Source: Rhytidiadelphus loreus (Eukaryota; Streptophyta; Bryopsida; Hypnales; Hylocomiaceae). From it: DNA of 64,000 bases. The DNA is taken from contig OX344765.1 of assembly GCA_947034895.1 (NCBI GenBank), forward strand, positions 8,313,001 to 8,377,000, written 5' to 3'. Below the pieces are notes generated by a model that saw nothing but the letters and a program-made list of their open reading frames with translations, searched no databases and was not told where the DNA came from. Positions 11,203 to 25,872 of the stretch are shown one piece after another. Numbering within the stretch: the first letter of the stretch is position 1; every line of letters begins with the position of its first letter. A program made the position numbers and the translations under genes.

Positions 11203-12442
11203 GAGTCATGTGATGGTAACTCATGACGTTAGAATTTAGGACTATTGTAGTTCCGAGCAACAACTGGAAAACTGCCAATGTCTTGAAATTTTTCCCATTT
11301 TGACGAATATGACAATTGGGATACTTAAACTGGTGGAAGTTGCTGCCGCACACTACGAACCAGAGCATGGATTATATGGGTCTTGAATCTGAAAGTAGAA
11401 GCTTGCAGTGAAAGCATGCAGTGAAAGCTTAGAATTGGTTTCAGTAGGGCTGCGATGAGCAATGGATAGATACCAAAGAGAGAAAATTGACTGTGAGATC
11501 CATTGGGACTTGCATGATAATCCGTAGAGCGGAGCAGCCGGTCCTATCTTGAGAAAGGATGACAGCGACCGTGAATGCAGTGGAGTTTATGCTTTCAAGA
11601 GATCCTCACAAACTCCGGAGTCAATTTGACGTGAAGAACGGGAAGAAGATCAGCAGCTGTGAAGATCTTGCAAGCTGTATCTCTATCAATTTCCGACACT
11701 TCCAACCAACCTTCCAGTCGATGATACATGCCGACTCCATGTTTTCCGTTAACAGGTGTCTATCATGAACAAATACCAAAGGTTGACTGAGATTGGAAAA
11801 GGGATGGCAGGGGTCAATACCATATTCAAAACGATAATATGTTCTTGCCCTCGTAGCCGTTACTATCATAAAATGATGACGGGAAATTACTCCATATGCC
11901 TCCCAATTTGAGAGTATCAGTAAGTGGCGGACTTGAAAGGGTACGTGGCAGAACTGTGGGCCACGGGGGCCAACTGAAGGATGAAAGGCTGTGTGTTCAG
12001 AGAGAAATTTTTAGTTTTTCCAAACGATTGTAACGAAGGCCGGTTCAGAGAGCAGCTAATAAAAAACTCTTAATCCTAAAACCCTGAAAGGAACCTTTAT
12101 CAAACGTTTTCTAATGAGTTGCGTAGTCATATACTTTACGAGATCTTCTGTGGTTCAATGATATTAATACGTGAGTAACTGAGCTACATGTTGAGATGTT
12201 TTAGACGTGCAAAACTTCGTTAAAAAGTGGTCATAAAGTACATAATTCGAAAGTACTTTGGAACCACTGTAAAAGTACTTAAATGGTATACGGCTTTTCC
12301 TGGCTAAGGACATTCTTCAATGCCATTCTAAAATTTCTAAGACGAGGAAGAAACAATTTGATTGAGGTAAAAAGGTAAACTACTGGAACAGCTCAGAATT
12401 CTGCCATAAGAGAATTCCACCCAACCGAAGTTGCAGAAGCAA
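11203..12442. other. intergenic stretch without a recognised gene
   Basis: Nothing conserved was recognised on either strand. The open frames around 11559-11869 lie on opposite strands over the same bases and show no family motif. The right end presumably includes the SDA1 3' untranslated region. Confidence 0.4.
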
Positions 12443-15400
12443 CTACTTCCACGCTTTCTTGCCGCGGAACTGCTTCTCGGCAGTCCTTCGCCCCATCTTC
12501 TTCTTGCTGCTTGTCCTTTTGATGATTGCCCGCTTGGCTGCAAGAGGCATCCCTTTGCTCTTTTCTTTCTGCTTGTTACTCGTGCCTCCAGTCTGCCAGC
12601 CCAATATAATCATGATAGAGCCAGGTCAGAAGGCAGAATAAGTTGGTAATACTTTGTTAACCACTTCGTAATTTTCAGCACAAATCTCACCAACTCCCCC
12701 CGTTTGTCACCCCCAAGTTGAAGCAAGTGGTTCTTCAACAAGACAGGGTATGCTCTTTCAGACTAAGACTTTCAAAAAAAGGGAAGAGGCAAATCACCTT
12801 TCTCTGCTTCATAGCAGTACGGGCTCCAAACAGAGGGCGATCTTCCCGGCCTGCTCTAGCAGAGGCTTGTCGCTCTTCTTTCTCTTGTCGCTTGTGTATT
12901 CTTGCCTGCAGAATAGCCCACGATGTAAACGAGGGTGGGCAACATATCCAGATCCCGACAGACACACTACATGGATAAAAAGCAAAACGAGCAGCACAAA
13001 ACTGAAACAGGTAGACACGATCAAATCCTAGAGCAAAAAAAGAACATTAGTTAAAGAGAATCTAAGCATTTCCATGACTTCAAACTTAAAAGTAAGAACA
13101 AAGAAGGATGCAACAAACACCTCTAAATGAGCAGGGTTGACCCGTTTCTCATTCAAATTTCCATGTTTGTCAAGCTTAACGGCGATCTCTTTGCGAAATT
13201 TGCCAGCTTTGCTCAAACCATGCTCTGCCATTGCTGCCTTAGCTGCACGCTTTGCCTGTACAGAAACAATGTCAAACGTGAGACAATCTCGAATTAGCTT
13301 TGACAGAGACAATTCAAATTATTGAACACAACAAAGTCTTACAAAACAGATCAAACAACCAGGAAAGGACATTACAAGCAAGAATTAATACCACCAACCT
13401 CTACTTCACATAGAACAGGCCATGCTACACAATTAAACTATTGCAGACAAGTACAACGTATCAGAGTGAACATACTCCCGAGGACAACTAAGTAAAAAAT
13501 TGACGCCGTGGAATCAGAGCAGTTACCTGCAGGTCTCGAATTCTCTGAAAATCTTCGTTTGAAAGAATTCCATCTCCATCACGACTTACTACTTCAGTGA
13601 CTACCTTCTTTTCAACCTTTGCGGCATACATCTTTTTCAAATGTCGCAAACTCTGGCTCGTATTTGCGGTCTCTTCTAATTCTGAGCTTTCAAGTTTCTG
13701 CCTCTTCTGTGAAGTGCTAGGACCAGCAGCATCCTTCCTTTCAGTCTCTTCACTGTCTAACTTCCTTTTTCGTGAGCTTTTATCAAGCTCATCATCGTCT
13801 TCATCGGAATCACTTCCTTCCTCAAGCTCTGTTAACACACCCAATAACCAGGGAGAGGGCACCATTACATAACTGCAAACAAGCAGAAGTCTCCAGGAAA
13901 GAATACTAACCCTAACCAAGATATAAATTTTAAGTTAATGAAGACAAACGCATCTTTCTAATAGATGGAATATGACTTACCTTCCAAATCACTAATTTCA
14001 GCTTCATCTAAGTGTTCAGCCTCTACATCGCTGCCCATTTCCTCATCTTCGATCAATTCGGAACCATCTTCCCCATCACTTTCCATGGCGTCATCACTTT
14101 CTCCACTACCATCATTCTCCTCCTCATCTTCATCCTCGTCACTACCACTCTCACCATCTATAAGCAGCTCAACTCCTTCTATACCTTCAGAGATCACTTT
14201 CTCACCAAAGGCTTTAGGATGCACTGCAAGATCTGCACCACGGCCCCTGTCCTTTTTGTCCAATAATGCTGGGAAAACCTGAGACCAATGAAACAAGTAG
14301 CTCAAGTTCCGAGTCAAGAATAAACGGTGAGCACGAATCGATTCATAAGGCCATTCAGGCTAAAATGAGGGGATCCACGATATCCTTTGCATGTCCAAAT
14401 CTGGGTTGAATTTTTGGAGCAACAATTTAGAAAGGAAAAACACAGGTGCAATGGAATAAAACCTGACGATAGACTGAAATGATGGAGCGAGCAGCGGCTG
14501 AAACAGCTTTCTCCCGAGATTTCTTGTAGAGAGCCAAATCCGTCAACAACTCCTTCGTCATGATCAATGGGATACGCATACATATTTCTCGAACAACGTT
14601 CAGACCTACCGCCATTACCTCCGGCCTAGCTCGATCGTGAACAAACTGATTCACAAGCTGTCGGATCATGGACTCAACAGCATCAGGAGGCACATCATCG
14701 TGGCAGGACTGCACGGCTGCTGCAAGCAGTTGAGTAACATCCCGCTGATGAGGCTGAATGTATCGCTGGAGATATGGATAGAAGTTGAGGAGAATCAGTT
14801 TGTGAAGACCTACAGCCCTGGAGATCACAGTCATCATCATCAATTTCACTTCAAATCGTTCGGTACAGCCTTGAAGACGCCTGAACAACTTCTCTGCAAA
14901 ACTTTGAGGATCGTGCACATGCTGCAGAGGTGCATGAGAGCCGTGGTCCATGTCCCGAGACTTATTGCGTTGTTGCTTTGCCAAACTCCGCATCACCCTC
15001 TCTAGTTTCGCTTGTTTCTTTTTCTTACTAGATGTTGTCCCTTTCTTATGAGCCTTATAAATTTCCTCCTTGCTGACAGCCGGTATGCCTGCCTTTTGGG
15101 GACCATCATCGTCGTCGTCATCACTTGAATCATCTTCATCTTCCTCCTCCACCGCCTGGTCATACCCTAGAAGATACCGAAGCGCAGAGATCATTATCCG
15201 AGAGGACTTATGAAAGCAAGCATTGCAAATTGCATTGGAAGTTCGCTCATCCACCCACACTTTACGTCGGTTAAGCTCCGCCAGCACTGCAAGCGCTCGT
15301 TTGGATTTGTTCTCGTTATCATCCTGGTCCCCGTAATCCAACCAACCAGCATTAGGAAGGCGAAGGTAGTTTGACCTAATTTTTTTATTGCCAGTGATAA

Positions 15401-16281
15401 GAATTTGATCACAACAGATTGGATCTTGTAACCTAACATCCCTCCACAGCAATACAGTGTTCCCAAATTTCACACCTTTACAGATGTTCAAATGACGCAA
15501 AAAAGTACCCTCCACCTTGTACACTAACCGCTACTGCCATGGTCGTCAATGCCTCAAACAAAACTGAATCCAAGAACATTTTCGAGGTTTAGGATTTAGA
15601 GAGAATTACCTGAAGTAAATTGAAGAGAATATTTTGCAGAGGCTTGTTGACGGGATCGTTTCTGTTTTTGATGTTAAGGCGGCGAATATCTTGTACAACG
15701 TGCGAGTACGCCAGCTTCCTGAGAACCCGGTCACCACCAAGTTGAAGGTCCATCAAGACGGGCAACGCATCTACCAGACTAATCATCTGTCAGCAGGGGA
15801 AAAAATTAGGTCAAACTCTGTCAAAACCCTAAACCTCGCTCTGAACTGACAGGCAATTGAGAAAAGAGAACTGAGAACAATGCACCCCTACCTTGCGGTT
15901 CCGCAGAAGAACAAGCGCTTGCGTGAGCTGCCTGCGAAGCGTAGTTTGGATGGTGGCCCCGTGGGACTTCAACAACTGCAGCAACTGCATGGGGAATTTT
16001 CCGAGGTGCTGAGGGTAGAGAGGAGTCATGTGCGCCAGGAACATGGCCATGTCCGCCATCTCTTTGGCCACCCCAGGGTCACTCGCGGCGGAATTGTTCG
16101 TCCCCGCACACATGGGCTGCATCAAGAAAATGGGCAGACAGCCATCAAAGTGACGAAGTTGCAGCACGAGCTCATTTTCGTATCCTTCTGGATCTCTCTT
16201 GCAGCGGCCCTGCAACGCAAGCAAGTCGCCAACTCTCTCCGCTCCCCTGCCGCCCGACGCCACTGTCAACCCCGCCACCAT
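12443..16281 (-). CDS. SDA1: SDA1 homologue, nucleolar 60S-biogenesis factor, 806 aa, 8 exons
   Basis: SDA1 is a conserved nucleolar protein needed for 60S subunit maturation and export. Exons on the minus strand: 16281-15892, 15786-15610, 15323-14463, 14278-13981, 13828-13527, 13255-13121, 12905-12798, 12592-12443, all GT-AG and in phase. Diagnostic segments are LLQLLKSHGATIQTTLRRQL, LRKLAYSHVVQDIR (exon 2), RALAVLAELNRRKVW and NAICNACFHKSSRI (exon 3), FYPYLQRYIQPHQRDVTQLL, an acidic Ser/Asp/Glu-rich linker (exon 4), KAGKFRKEIAVKLDKHGN (exon 6), RAGREDRPLFGARTA (exon 7) and a basic tail MPLAAKRAIIKRT...RGKKAWK (exon 8). The predicted length equals the usual roughly 800 residues. Intron 1 holds AAACCCTAAA (15824-15833, + strand). 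The start sits 400 bp from divergent RPL23. Confidence 0.96.
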
Positions 16282-16680
16282 CTTGACGGCAAGAGATTCT
16301 GCTCAACCTCGCATCTGCGGCACAATTTCGTTCGTCGACTGTGGCCTCCTTTTCACCACTCTTAAACCCTGCACACACCTCCACCTCCACACACTGACTT
16401 GCCTTGCATAAACCTCCAAAGTTCACACGAGAGCACAGGCAGAATAAAGTCAGATACATTAGGGCTACCGTGTACCGCACCTCGCTGGTGATAACTGTCA
16501 CCGGTATTAAATTATGTTTAACTGACCCGGTGAACTGTATTTCAGTGCGCTTCCGAGGCTAAGACCTAACGTGAGGTTCGGAGCCGAGCCTAAATTAGGG
16601 TTTGGTTGTTATAGCCGCTGCTTTGATATGCAAGTGCTCTTTCGGAAGTCTGAGGGAGGTCGCGAGCACGACGAGTCGCC
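16282..16680. promoter_or_regulatory. shared divergent promoter of SDA1 and RPL23, with telo-box
   Basis: Only 399 bp separate the SDA1 start (16281, -) from the RPL23 start (16681, +), so both 5' untranslated regions and both promoters must lie here. TTAGGGTTT (16595-16603), the reverse complement of a telo-box, lies 78 bp before the RPL23 ATG. No clear TATA box was seen, which is common in ribosomal-protein promoters. Co-regulation is inferred. Confidence 0.65.
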
Positions 16681-17936
<1,256 letters not shown>

Positions 17937-20436
17937 TGCAGTCTCTCTGCGTCCTTTCTCTCAGTAAAGATGATGAATTTTGTTTCTCATTAGCAACACC
18001 AGTGTGTCCGCTCTCTCCAGATATGCTTGTAATGTTTTACTCTTCTTTCTTCCGTGCTGCAGAATACGTGTTATACATGTCCAGGGCTGGGGGCTCTTTG
18101 CTTCCCATGAATTATGGCTCTTTTCGCTGTTGAGACTTTGAAAGCAGGCTTGCCCATGAATTACATGAATGACACCGCGAGGAAGACCCCTGGCCTTCCT
18201 AGCTATGAATGTATGTGACCATGGAAGAACCACCACTTTTTGCTATTGTGCCTACTGTAGTTATTATTATTAGACTCGTCAAATTTTCTTATTGGCAAGT
18301 GAAAGGGTTCCATCGCACCAAAGAACGTGACATCGAGAACGTGACATCTGGATACCTTATGCAGGATTTATTGTATTGTCGAAGTTTTTTTTGGTAGATG
18401 TTGTATAATCGTTTTCATACACGTTCATATTGATTTTGAAGATGTACTCAGAGTGATGATTAGGTGGGATGCGATTTTGGGTGTACCCACCTTGATTGAA
18501 CTTGAAAGCTTTTTTGAATTCCTTCTTATTTCAATGAACTTGAAAGTTTTTTTCTTATTCATATGTATATGAAAGAATTTTAATTTTAGTTTTAATTTAT
18601 TTTCTAATATTATTCAACAAGTCATAAAATTTCAAATTGTTCTGTGTTAATTGAAATTATAATAAATCTCTGAAGAAAATTCGAAGAAAATAGAAAAATA
18701 AACTTAAAAGAACTGATAATTTCATTGTACTTGTACATTTCTAGGTGTAAACTAGAATTTCATGTCATTTCATACTTGGAAATTGAGTAGTATATTTTCA
18801 GCATCAAACTATTGTAGTTTTTTAAGTCAACAATTCACATGGTTTCAAAATAGTTGATTTTCATGGTGACTAGAAAGGTTTAAGGGTTAAAGAAAGGTTT
18901 ACAATCCACACTTGATATTAGTGTTAACACTTTGGAGCAAAGAAACTTATAATACTTATGTGGTGTTAATACTTTTACACTTATTGGGGGTAGCATAGAC
19001 AATTTGTAACACTTATATGAATAACACTCATGTAACTTTGGAATTAACAATAGTAACACTTATATAAATAAAGGATAAAAATACATAAGATATGAATGTC
19101 ATCATACATCTAAGCATAATGAAAGAACAAATGTAAAGTAGTTTGATGAGATTTTATGCGTGCTAAGATCCTATTTCTTTTAAAAGTAATCGAATGCTCT
19201 AGATGAAAGGTGCAACATCATTGGGGCTTTGTTCTAAAAGCAAGGGAGGTTGATGCAAGGGAGGTTGAAATTTAAATCCTAGAGAGGTTGATGGAGTCTA
19301 TAGCTAGTATTGTCTATATGATGTGGAATGAATGATTTGTGAAGATATTGTGAGCTACATAGATTACTATTAATGTGAACCATAATATAATTTGTACAAT
19401 ATATGATGGGTTCAATTCAAATTCATCCAAGTTACAATTTTTCATAACCTCACTTTTATCCAAATTAATGCTTATTGAGGTGAATTCATTGAGGAAGAGA
19501 GTATGATTTTTATAAATTCTTTTGATAGTTAATAATTAGCATTGACTAGTATATTTTTTGGAATTTTTTGGAGAATCCTTAATACATATGTGAGTTTAAC
19601 ACATTGGGGTAATAGATATCAAATGTGGGCTATATTAGGTTTGAGAGTTTTATTATGTAAGTTATACTCAAAAGCAAATACAACACCTAATGTACAAAAA
19701 TTTGTTCAAAAAATCATATCAATTTCAAAATTTGTTCAAAAATAAAATATTATGTATGTATATATATATAGTAGTACATTTATGGTGTATGTAAAAGTTT
19801 TGTGTTTGTTTATAATAAGAAATCAATAGATTAACATTATCAATACTCAATTTTAAAATTTTCTTGAAAATTTCTAATAAGAGTAGAGAAAAGATTCATG
19901 GATGGATGACAAAGAATGGATGACAAAGAATCCTTCTATGTAGGAGAGAAGTGTAGATGTTCATCCTTGAAATTTTATGTGAAAAGAGAAAGTCTTGAAC
20001 AATAGTTTGACTCCAATGAGTACTCTTGCAATTTTTTTAAGCAAATGACCCAAGGTACCTAAAAGGCTGATTTCCACGGTGACCAGTCCGTCCTTCTGTA
20101 CAATAAGTACCTGCACCCCATCCCCGTCATACCCGGGGCGCAAACGAAACCCGCCAGGGTAGTCGACAAATGGGTATTAGTCTGGGCGTCGGGGGAAAAT
20201 GGTATGCTGCATGGCAACGTCGTCGGCGCTTCTCGCTCGCCACTGTCGAAAAAACGAATTCACTTTTGCTTCGGTCGTTGCCGTGATGGCCATTCCTGCG
20301 CCGTCATTCCAATGGCATTATCTCGCCGTGATCTCGTAGTTCCATAGCCTGCTCCGCCAGCCACTACCGTCTTGTTACTTGAATTCGTCGCCAATTGTGG
20401 CGGAAGCTCGTGCGAGTACATATCATCCTTTTGGCG
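17937..20436. other. RPL23 3' flank, AT-rich intergenic DNA, and 5' leader of the F-box gene
   Basis: After the RPL23 3' flank, 18500-19950 is strongly AT-rich with no recognised gene. Short repeated phrases such as AACACTTATAT occur at 18900-19080. From about 20050 the composition becomes GC-richer up to the F-box start codon, fitting a promoter and 5' untranslated region. A short minus-strand reading of RPGYDGDGVQVLIVQKDG near 20075-20143 might be a gene relic, but no family was identified. Confidence 0.4.
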
Positions 20437-23400
20437 ATGTCGCAGGGAATTGAGATGCGGGGGAAGAAGCGGCGGTCGAGTGGCGGCAGCGGCAGCGGCG
20501 GTAGCGGGGGTTCGGAGCCGAGCGTTGAGCAGCAACAGCAGCAGCAGCAGGAGCTGGTGTGGAGCCCGAAAATGGATGCGATGTTGGAGGTCCTGGTGAA
20601 GGAGGGCGACTTAGGGATGCTGAGCGCGGCCTTGGAACGGATTATGAGGAAACAGGGGTGCGATAAGGAGAAGACGAGAGTTTTGGAGAACTCTGTGTCC
20701 TTTGGCTCCCAATTGCGAGAGGTGGCGGAGAACCTGACGCGGCAGCAGGCTGCGCTGCACAATTCCGCCGTGTGGCCGCTCACGCAGGACTTGACGGTGA
20801 AGGTAGCGTAATTCCGTTGGCTTGTGTTAATGTGTAATGATCTGTAGGAACGGATGTTGTGACTGGATTTCGTTGCGTTTGACGCTGTGAATTAGGGTTG
20901 ATCTGCTCGGTGACCAGAAAGTGGAATATTCTCGCTCTCCTGCTACTAATTCAGTAGCGATTTGGACTGTTTTCTAATCTTTGTATGTGTATTTACGGCT
21001 TAAGAATAGAGCATTGGAAAACGGAATAGAGAAAACGCAGTGTAAGGCAATCGGAAACGCACTCGAAAACTTGTGAGAACGAGGATATTCCGTCACCAGT
21101 AACAGAGCTTGATTTGCTTTTATCCGCGGTAGGTCATTCTTGATGGCGGGCTTGTGCGTTTGTTGTGAAGGTGTTCTCTCTCTTAGGCACGCAGAGCCTG
21201 TGTCAAGCGGCAGCATCGTGCAGTATGTTTAACCGATTGACCATGGATCCCGCGTGCTATGTCGAGGTGGATTTGACTATGCGAGGGCCACTCAGAAAAG
21301 TTGGCAATCGTACTGTTTCCAAGCTTGTGAATCGAGCCGGACCGTGCTTGAGGTCAGTCTTTGTGTTGATGAATTTCCAGTGACTTTGTGTTGGGAGGGG
21401 AAGTGACTTTTTAAGCAGTACTCGGATTTTTTTCCTTGAATACCAGTGAAGCATGGGACTCTCTGTTATCAGTCTGGCTTCAGTGAACTGGTTCAAGTAT
21501 CATACTCTGTATCTCTTTTGAGTTTTCCATGTACTCATACAGCATGTAGCTTTCTATGTTCCCGAAGAATTGATGCAGATTTTCTTTCAAAATATTCACG
21601 TACCTGAATATTTTGGTGTGTCTTGTTGGCCTTGCAGGTCGTTAAAATTGGGAACACTACCTCACCAGAATAGGACACCTCCAGTGATGGTTGTTCCCAA
21701 GTTGGACGCAGATGGTGGGCTACAGCTATTTCCTGTAGATCTCTCTGTTACTCCCAACAGAGTCTTCCCAACAAGATGCATGGCTCATGATCGTGATTTT
21801 TTGACTAAAGATTGTCTGGAGTCTCTTACTGCACATCACGGAGTAGCTGGGTACGATGGATCATCGTTTATTGCTCTTCTTTTTATTGGTGCAGTCTTTT
21901 TTGCATATTCGCTGGTAACTTTCCTCTGCTGAGACTCTGAGTACTTGTTTTTTTCTACGAGTAACTGAATATGACTCATTGACACGCTATTATAGTCTTT
22001 AATGTTACCCAGAATTGATCAATTGGTAGGGTTCGTGATACTGCAACTCATCTGCTTGTTATCTTATTCGAGTTGTTGCCTTTTCTTCGTTGCTCCCTTT
22101 TCTGCAGGGCATTGTTGACAAAACTCCACCTGTTCAATTTGGAAAAGATGGATAGCGACAATCTCTGCCGGGCACTGACTGCGTGTCCCTGTTTGACGGA
22201 TCTGGAAGTGGTGGGCCTGTACGTATACTTCACAAAATGCCGTTCTGTTAGAGCACCTCTTAGTTGTGGTGTAGGCTATTAGGTGTAGTGCAAATATTTG
22301 TGGAGAGGATTAAGCTGCTCTGGAATGAAATCTGCTGACGATTGGAATGATCAGAACTCGTTTGAGTGTAGATGTAGAAATTGTACATGATTAACTGCAG
22401 CTATCTTAAATTATTGTGTGAAACTGTGAACATCTGCTGATATGGACATTGAATGCACAGCAGAAGAACGAGTTTGCGATCCTTGATGGAGTGCTTAGGC
22501 TCTTACTGCCCGAATCTTACCCGTCTTTGCTGCCAACCAGGGAAACCGGACTGGAGTCAATGTAAGTTAGGTCGTGCGTCATTCCTAAGTGCACATGCGA
22601 TATCTTGTGCGTTTGTGCGTACTTTTGACTTTGGATCCTTATTCTGTACAAGTAGTGATGATAAACCATATCTAATTTTCAGATCCGGAAGAGAGCCTGA
22701 AATCGAAGTCATGCAGCCAGCTTATCAAGGGGTGTCCAGATCTTTCATACCTGGCCTTGCGTGGCTATGGAGTTGCTGATCGACGGGCCAATATGCTGTT
22801 GAAGGTATTAGTTTGCCAGAAATTTCAGATTTTTTACACATTCATTGTTTGAATTCTGTATGGCCTATCTTGCACTGGCTGTTTATCTTCCTTGACTCTC
22901 GAAAGATGTGGTGAAGTGAGTCTTCTCTTTTAAATATGTTTTCAGGGTTTGCTGAAGCTGACTGTCGTTGACTTTTGTGGAGCCCTGAAGCTTACTGGCG
23001 TTTTTCTCAGGTATTTGATCTTTTTAATTTCAGAACCTTGTTGCAGGACACTTCTTTGTATAGGATCTTGATTCGGCAACACATTTTGAGCACATCTTTG
23101 TTTGAAAATCTGCCTTTGTCTTGTTGGTAGGGGGATTGTGGGACCAGGAGAGCAGCCATCACAATTGAAAAAGATTTTGTTACGTGACTGCCAAAGATTG
23201 AAAGAGGTAATTCTAGAAACTGGAAAATGTAATTTCTGACTGGTTGATGGAATTGTTATAAATAGTCTTGCATGGAAGAATTTTTGATGGTTCTGCTGAA
23301 CTTAAAGCTGTGTATTTTTATTAAGTTAAATTTTTTTGATATTGTGTGCTGGATTTTAATATCCGAGTGCACTGCCTTCAAACAAGACTTTCACTCATGA

Positions 23401-24880
23401 TTACTGTGAAGATTTCGTTGAATGATTATTTAAATATTTACATTAGAGGTTACCTAATATGCGCTTCGTATTTCCTCACTTATATGCTGTGGTTGTCAGA
23501 CTGCACCTCCTGTCTGACATATATTGACTATATGTGCTGGAAAGATGGGAGTGCTGAAAGAATGCTATTTTGACTTGAAAGGATCTGCCTTGTGATGGGG
23601 CAGGCTGAAGTGGAGCGATTCTTGTTCATGATCGTTAGCGGCGAATGCAAGAATCTTCGCCATCTTGTTAGTGCACCTATTATACTTCACAGCAGTTTTT
23701 GAAGTTTGTCGCTGCTTCGAATTGAAAGTTCGCAGCCTATTCATTTTTTCACGATTACCAAATATATGACTTTCGTTATTAATTATATTAATGATTTAGT
23801 TTGAATATGCACTAGCATCATTGTGCCGCTGGAAACTGATATGGGATTCCAATTGATGTCATGGTCATGTCAATTGGTTATGCATGCAGGATATATCCAA
23901 CAAGGGTGGGCTTGCTGCAAGGGATTGGTTCGACAAACGATTAAGCCCAAGGTGCGTACAAGACAGATTTGATGTTCACAGGATGCCGGGAAGGTTTAGT
24001 ATTCGTATGGCTGCTTTTTCTTATTTATAAACATTTTACACAATCAGATGTCACAATTTAACAAAATGAATTCATTCACTGTGGCATATACTATTTGGTC
24101 AAAGCATAGATGACATCAAATTGAATAAACGGTGCATCGTAACGCTGCATTATTTTGCGCATTGGAGGGGAGGGGGGAGGGGGGAGGGCGAAAGGGGGAA
24201 TCGGGAAGGGTGTGCATTTATTAGGACCTGATTTCATCTGCTATTTGTTTGTGGGTTGATATTGCAGCACAGAGCAGGCTATATTAAGAGTGCGACAAGA
24301 GCGGACTGACTTGTGCCTTCTTGCTGAGTTCCCAGATCAGAAAAGGTCTGTATTGATTTTGCTTGTCTGTTCCTTTTTACAACTGAACTGTGTTTTCTAT
24401 AACTCAATTATATCTGATTCTGAACTTGTGAAGCCTCCTTTTTACACTCTTCAAACATAGGCATTACGGTAGTCCGTTTTTGCCCTATGCAAGTGTACCG
24501 TGCAACCGGCTACGTGCGGTAGAACTTGATTCCAAATGATTAGTAGATTTTGTGAAATCAGATTGTTAAGTTACTACAGTCACTAATTCAGCTGTTATTT
24601 GATGAAAAGCAGCAGTGACAGTGGTTCCATGTCGGACAGTTTTGACGATAGCGATGACAGCGCACCTCTTGGAACATACTCATCCGATTCTTCATCCAGC
24701 TTTGACAGCGACAGCGACGACTACGACGATAGTGGGTTTATGAGTCCTGAGAGTCCTACTGAAGGTTATATTGTGGATCGGGACATGTATCACTATGACA
24801 GTGATATGAGTATGGTGAGTCCAACCCATAGTGATAGTGAGAATCTATGGACCGAGGTCGATAGGAGTGCTGACTTGTAA
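20437..24880 (+). CDS. SKIP17-like F-box/leucine-rich protein, 569 aa, 12 exons
   Basis: F-box proteins are substrate receptors of SCF ubiquitin ligases. Exons: 20437-20802, 21171-21352, 21638-21850, 22108-22218, 22461-22561, 22683-22804, 22946-23010, 23131-23206, 23604-23666, 23890-23951, 24268-24345, 24610-24880; all phases agree. The N-terminus has a Gly/Ser run and a seven-Gln run. The F-box is WPLTQDLTVK plus VFSLLGTQSLCQAAASC and TMDPACY (about 113-155). LRR-like segments typical of SKIP17 follow: LLTKLHLFNLEKMDSDNLCR, CLTDLEVVGL, LSYLALRGYGVADRR, LTVVDFCGALKLTGVFLR, LKKILLRDCQRLKE and LRHLDISNKGGLAARDWF, ending in DLCLLAEFPDQK. The last exon adds an acidic Ser/Asp-rich tail of about 90 residues. 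The last-intron acceptor could also be 3 bp downstream. Confidence 0.92.
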
Positions 24881-25872
24881 GTTCCTGATTTAGTTGCAAT
24901 TCTTATGACGTAGATTGTTGGCGTTTTCTCATGCCGTGGATTGCTGTTAGGTCATATTAAATAAAAAGACTTCAAAGTTGTCATGCTCAGGAATGGTTTG
25001 TTTTCAGTTCTTCACTGCCTGTAGGTTTCCATAGAGGCAATCTTCTGGATTTTTGTTCCGGAGTCTAGTTGAAATGCGACGTAGTGTCATTCGGACTGGT
25101 TTGTGAGCATTATCAGGAGAAACGATTCGAATTTTTTCCTCGACTGACCATGATTGAGTAGGGTTCACCCACGATTGACACTCTCTGGTGGTTTGCAGCC
25201 TTACATGGACTTCTCATGGCGTCATTAACTTGTTATCCCCGCCGGGCTGTGGGAACTCATTGAGCCTGCGTCATTGAATCCTTAGGATAGGGATGCACAT
25301 TTTTCCTGTTGTTACTGGCTTACGAGTACTGTTGACTTGGTAGCAACATCCTGAAGACAGATCTTCATCCCTCAGTTTTACTTGTTTGTCAGTGCGCTTG
25401 AAAGCAGGACTCATTCTCCTGCGAGATGGAGATGTCCCAGTATGCAAGCTTACCTTGGAGTTCTTGCCAGGCTGTGTCTATTTTTGAAGTAGGAATAGGA
25501 AATAGGAAGAGTGAAAACTGTTTATAAAGCGATTCCTGCCATTTCTCTATCAAATGCTTGATATCTGCGTCATTTTTATGGAGCAGAATTCATTTCATTA
25601 CTATGGACATGACACTAGTTTTGTTATTGAATTCGATTGAACACATCAGAATTTCGGTGGACTTGCTCAATTGTGGCACAAGTGCTCATGTTTTTTTCGA
25701 ATTGCATTAGTTAGTAATGTAGTTACCGCAAAGATTAAAACATGGTTAGTTTCAAATTCTGGAGTGCACAAAATTGTCTTCAACTGTAGCGAATGCAACC
25801 TCTCCTGGACGATTCCATGATCCTTCCGAATTATGGTTCGTATAGCAGAGTCGTACTCTTAGACCTCTTTAA
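24881..25872. other. 3' flank of the F-box gene
   Basis: Moderate base composition up to about 25800 suggests a 3' untranslated region and flanking unique DNA. No conserved coding region was recognised. Confidence 0.4.

Noticed and set aside
11559..11869. Opposed open frames on both strands
   Set aside because: Mutually overlapping, no family motif, no splice support.
13597..14282. Ser-rich + strand frames
   Set aside because: Antisense of the acidic SDA1 linker; the Ser/Pro-rich reading is the complement of Asp/Glu codons.
18881..18890. Another TTAA element end (TAAGGGTTAA)
   Set aside because: No inverse partner at the expected 578 or 955 bp, and the region to the left runs into RPL23.
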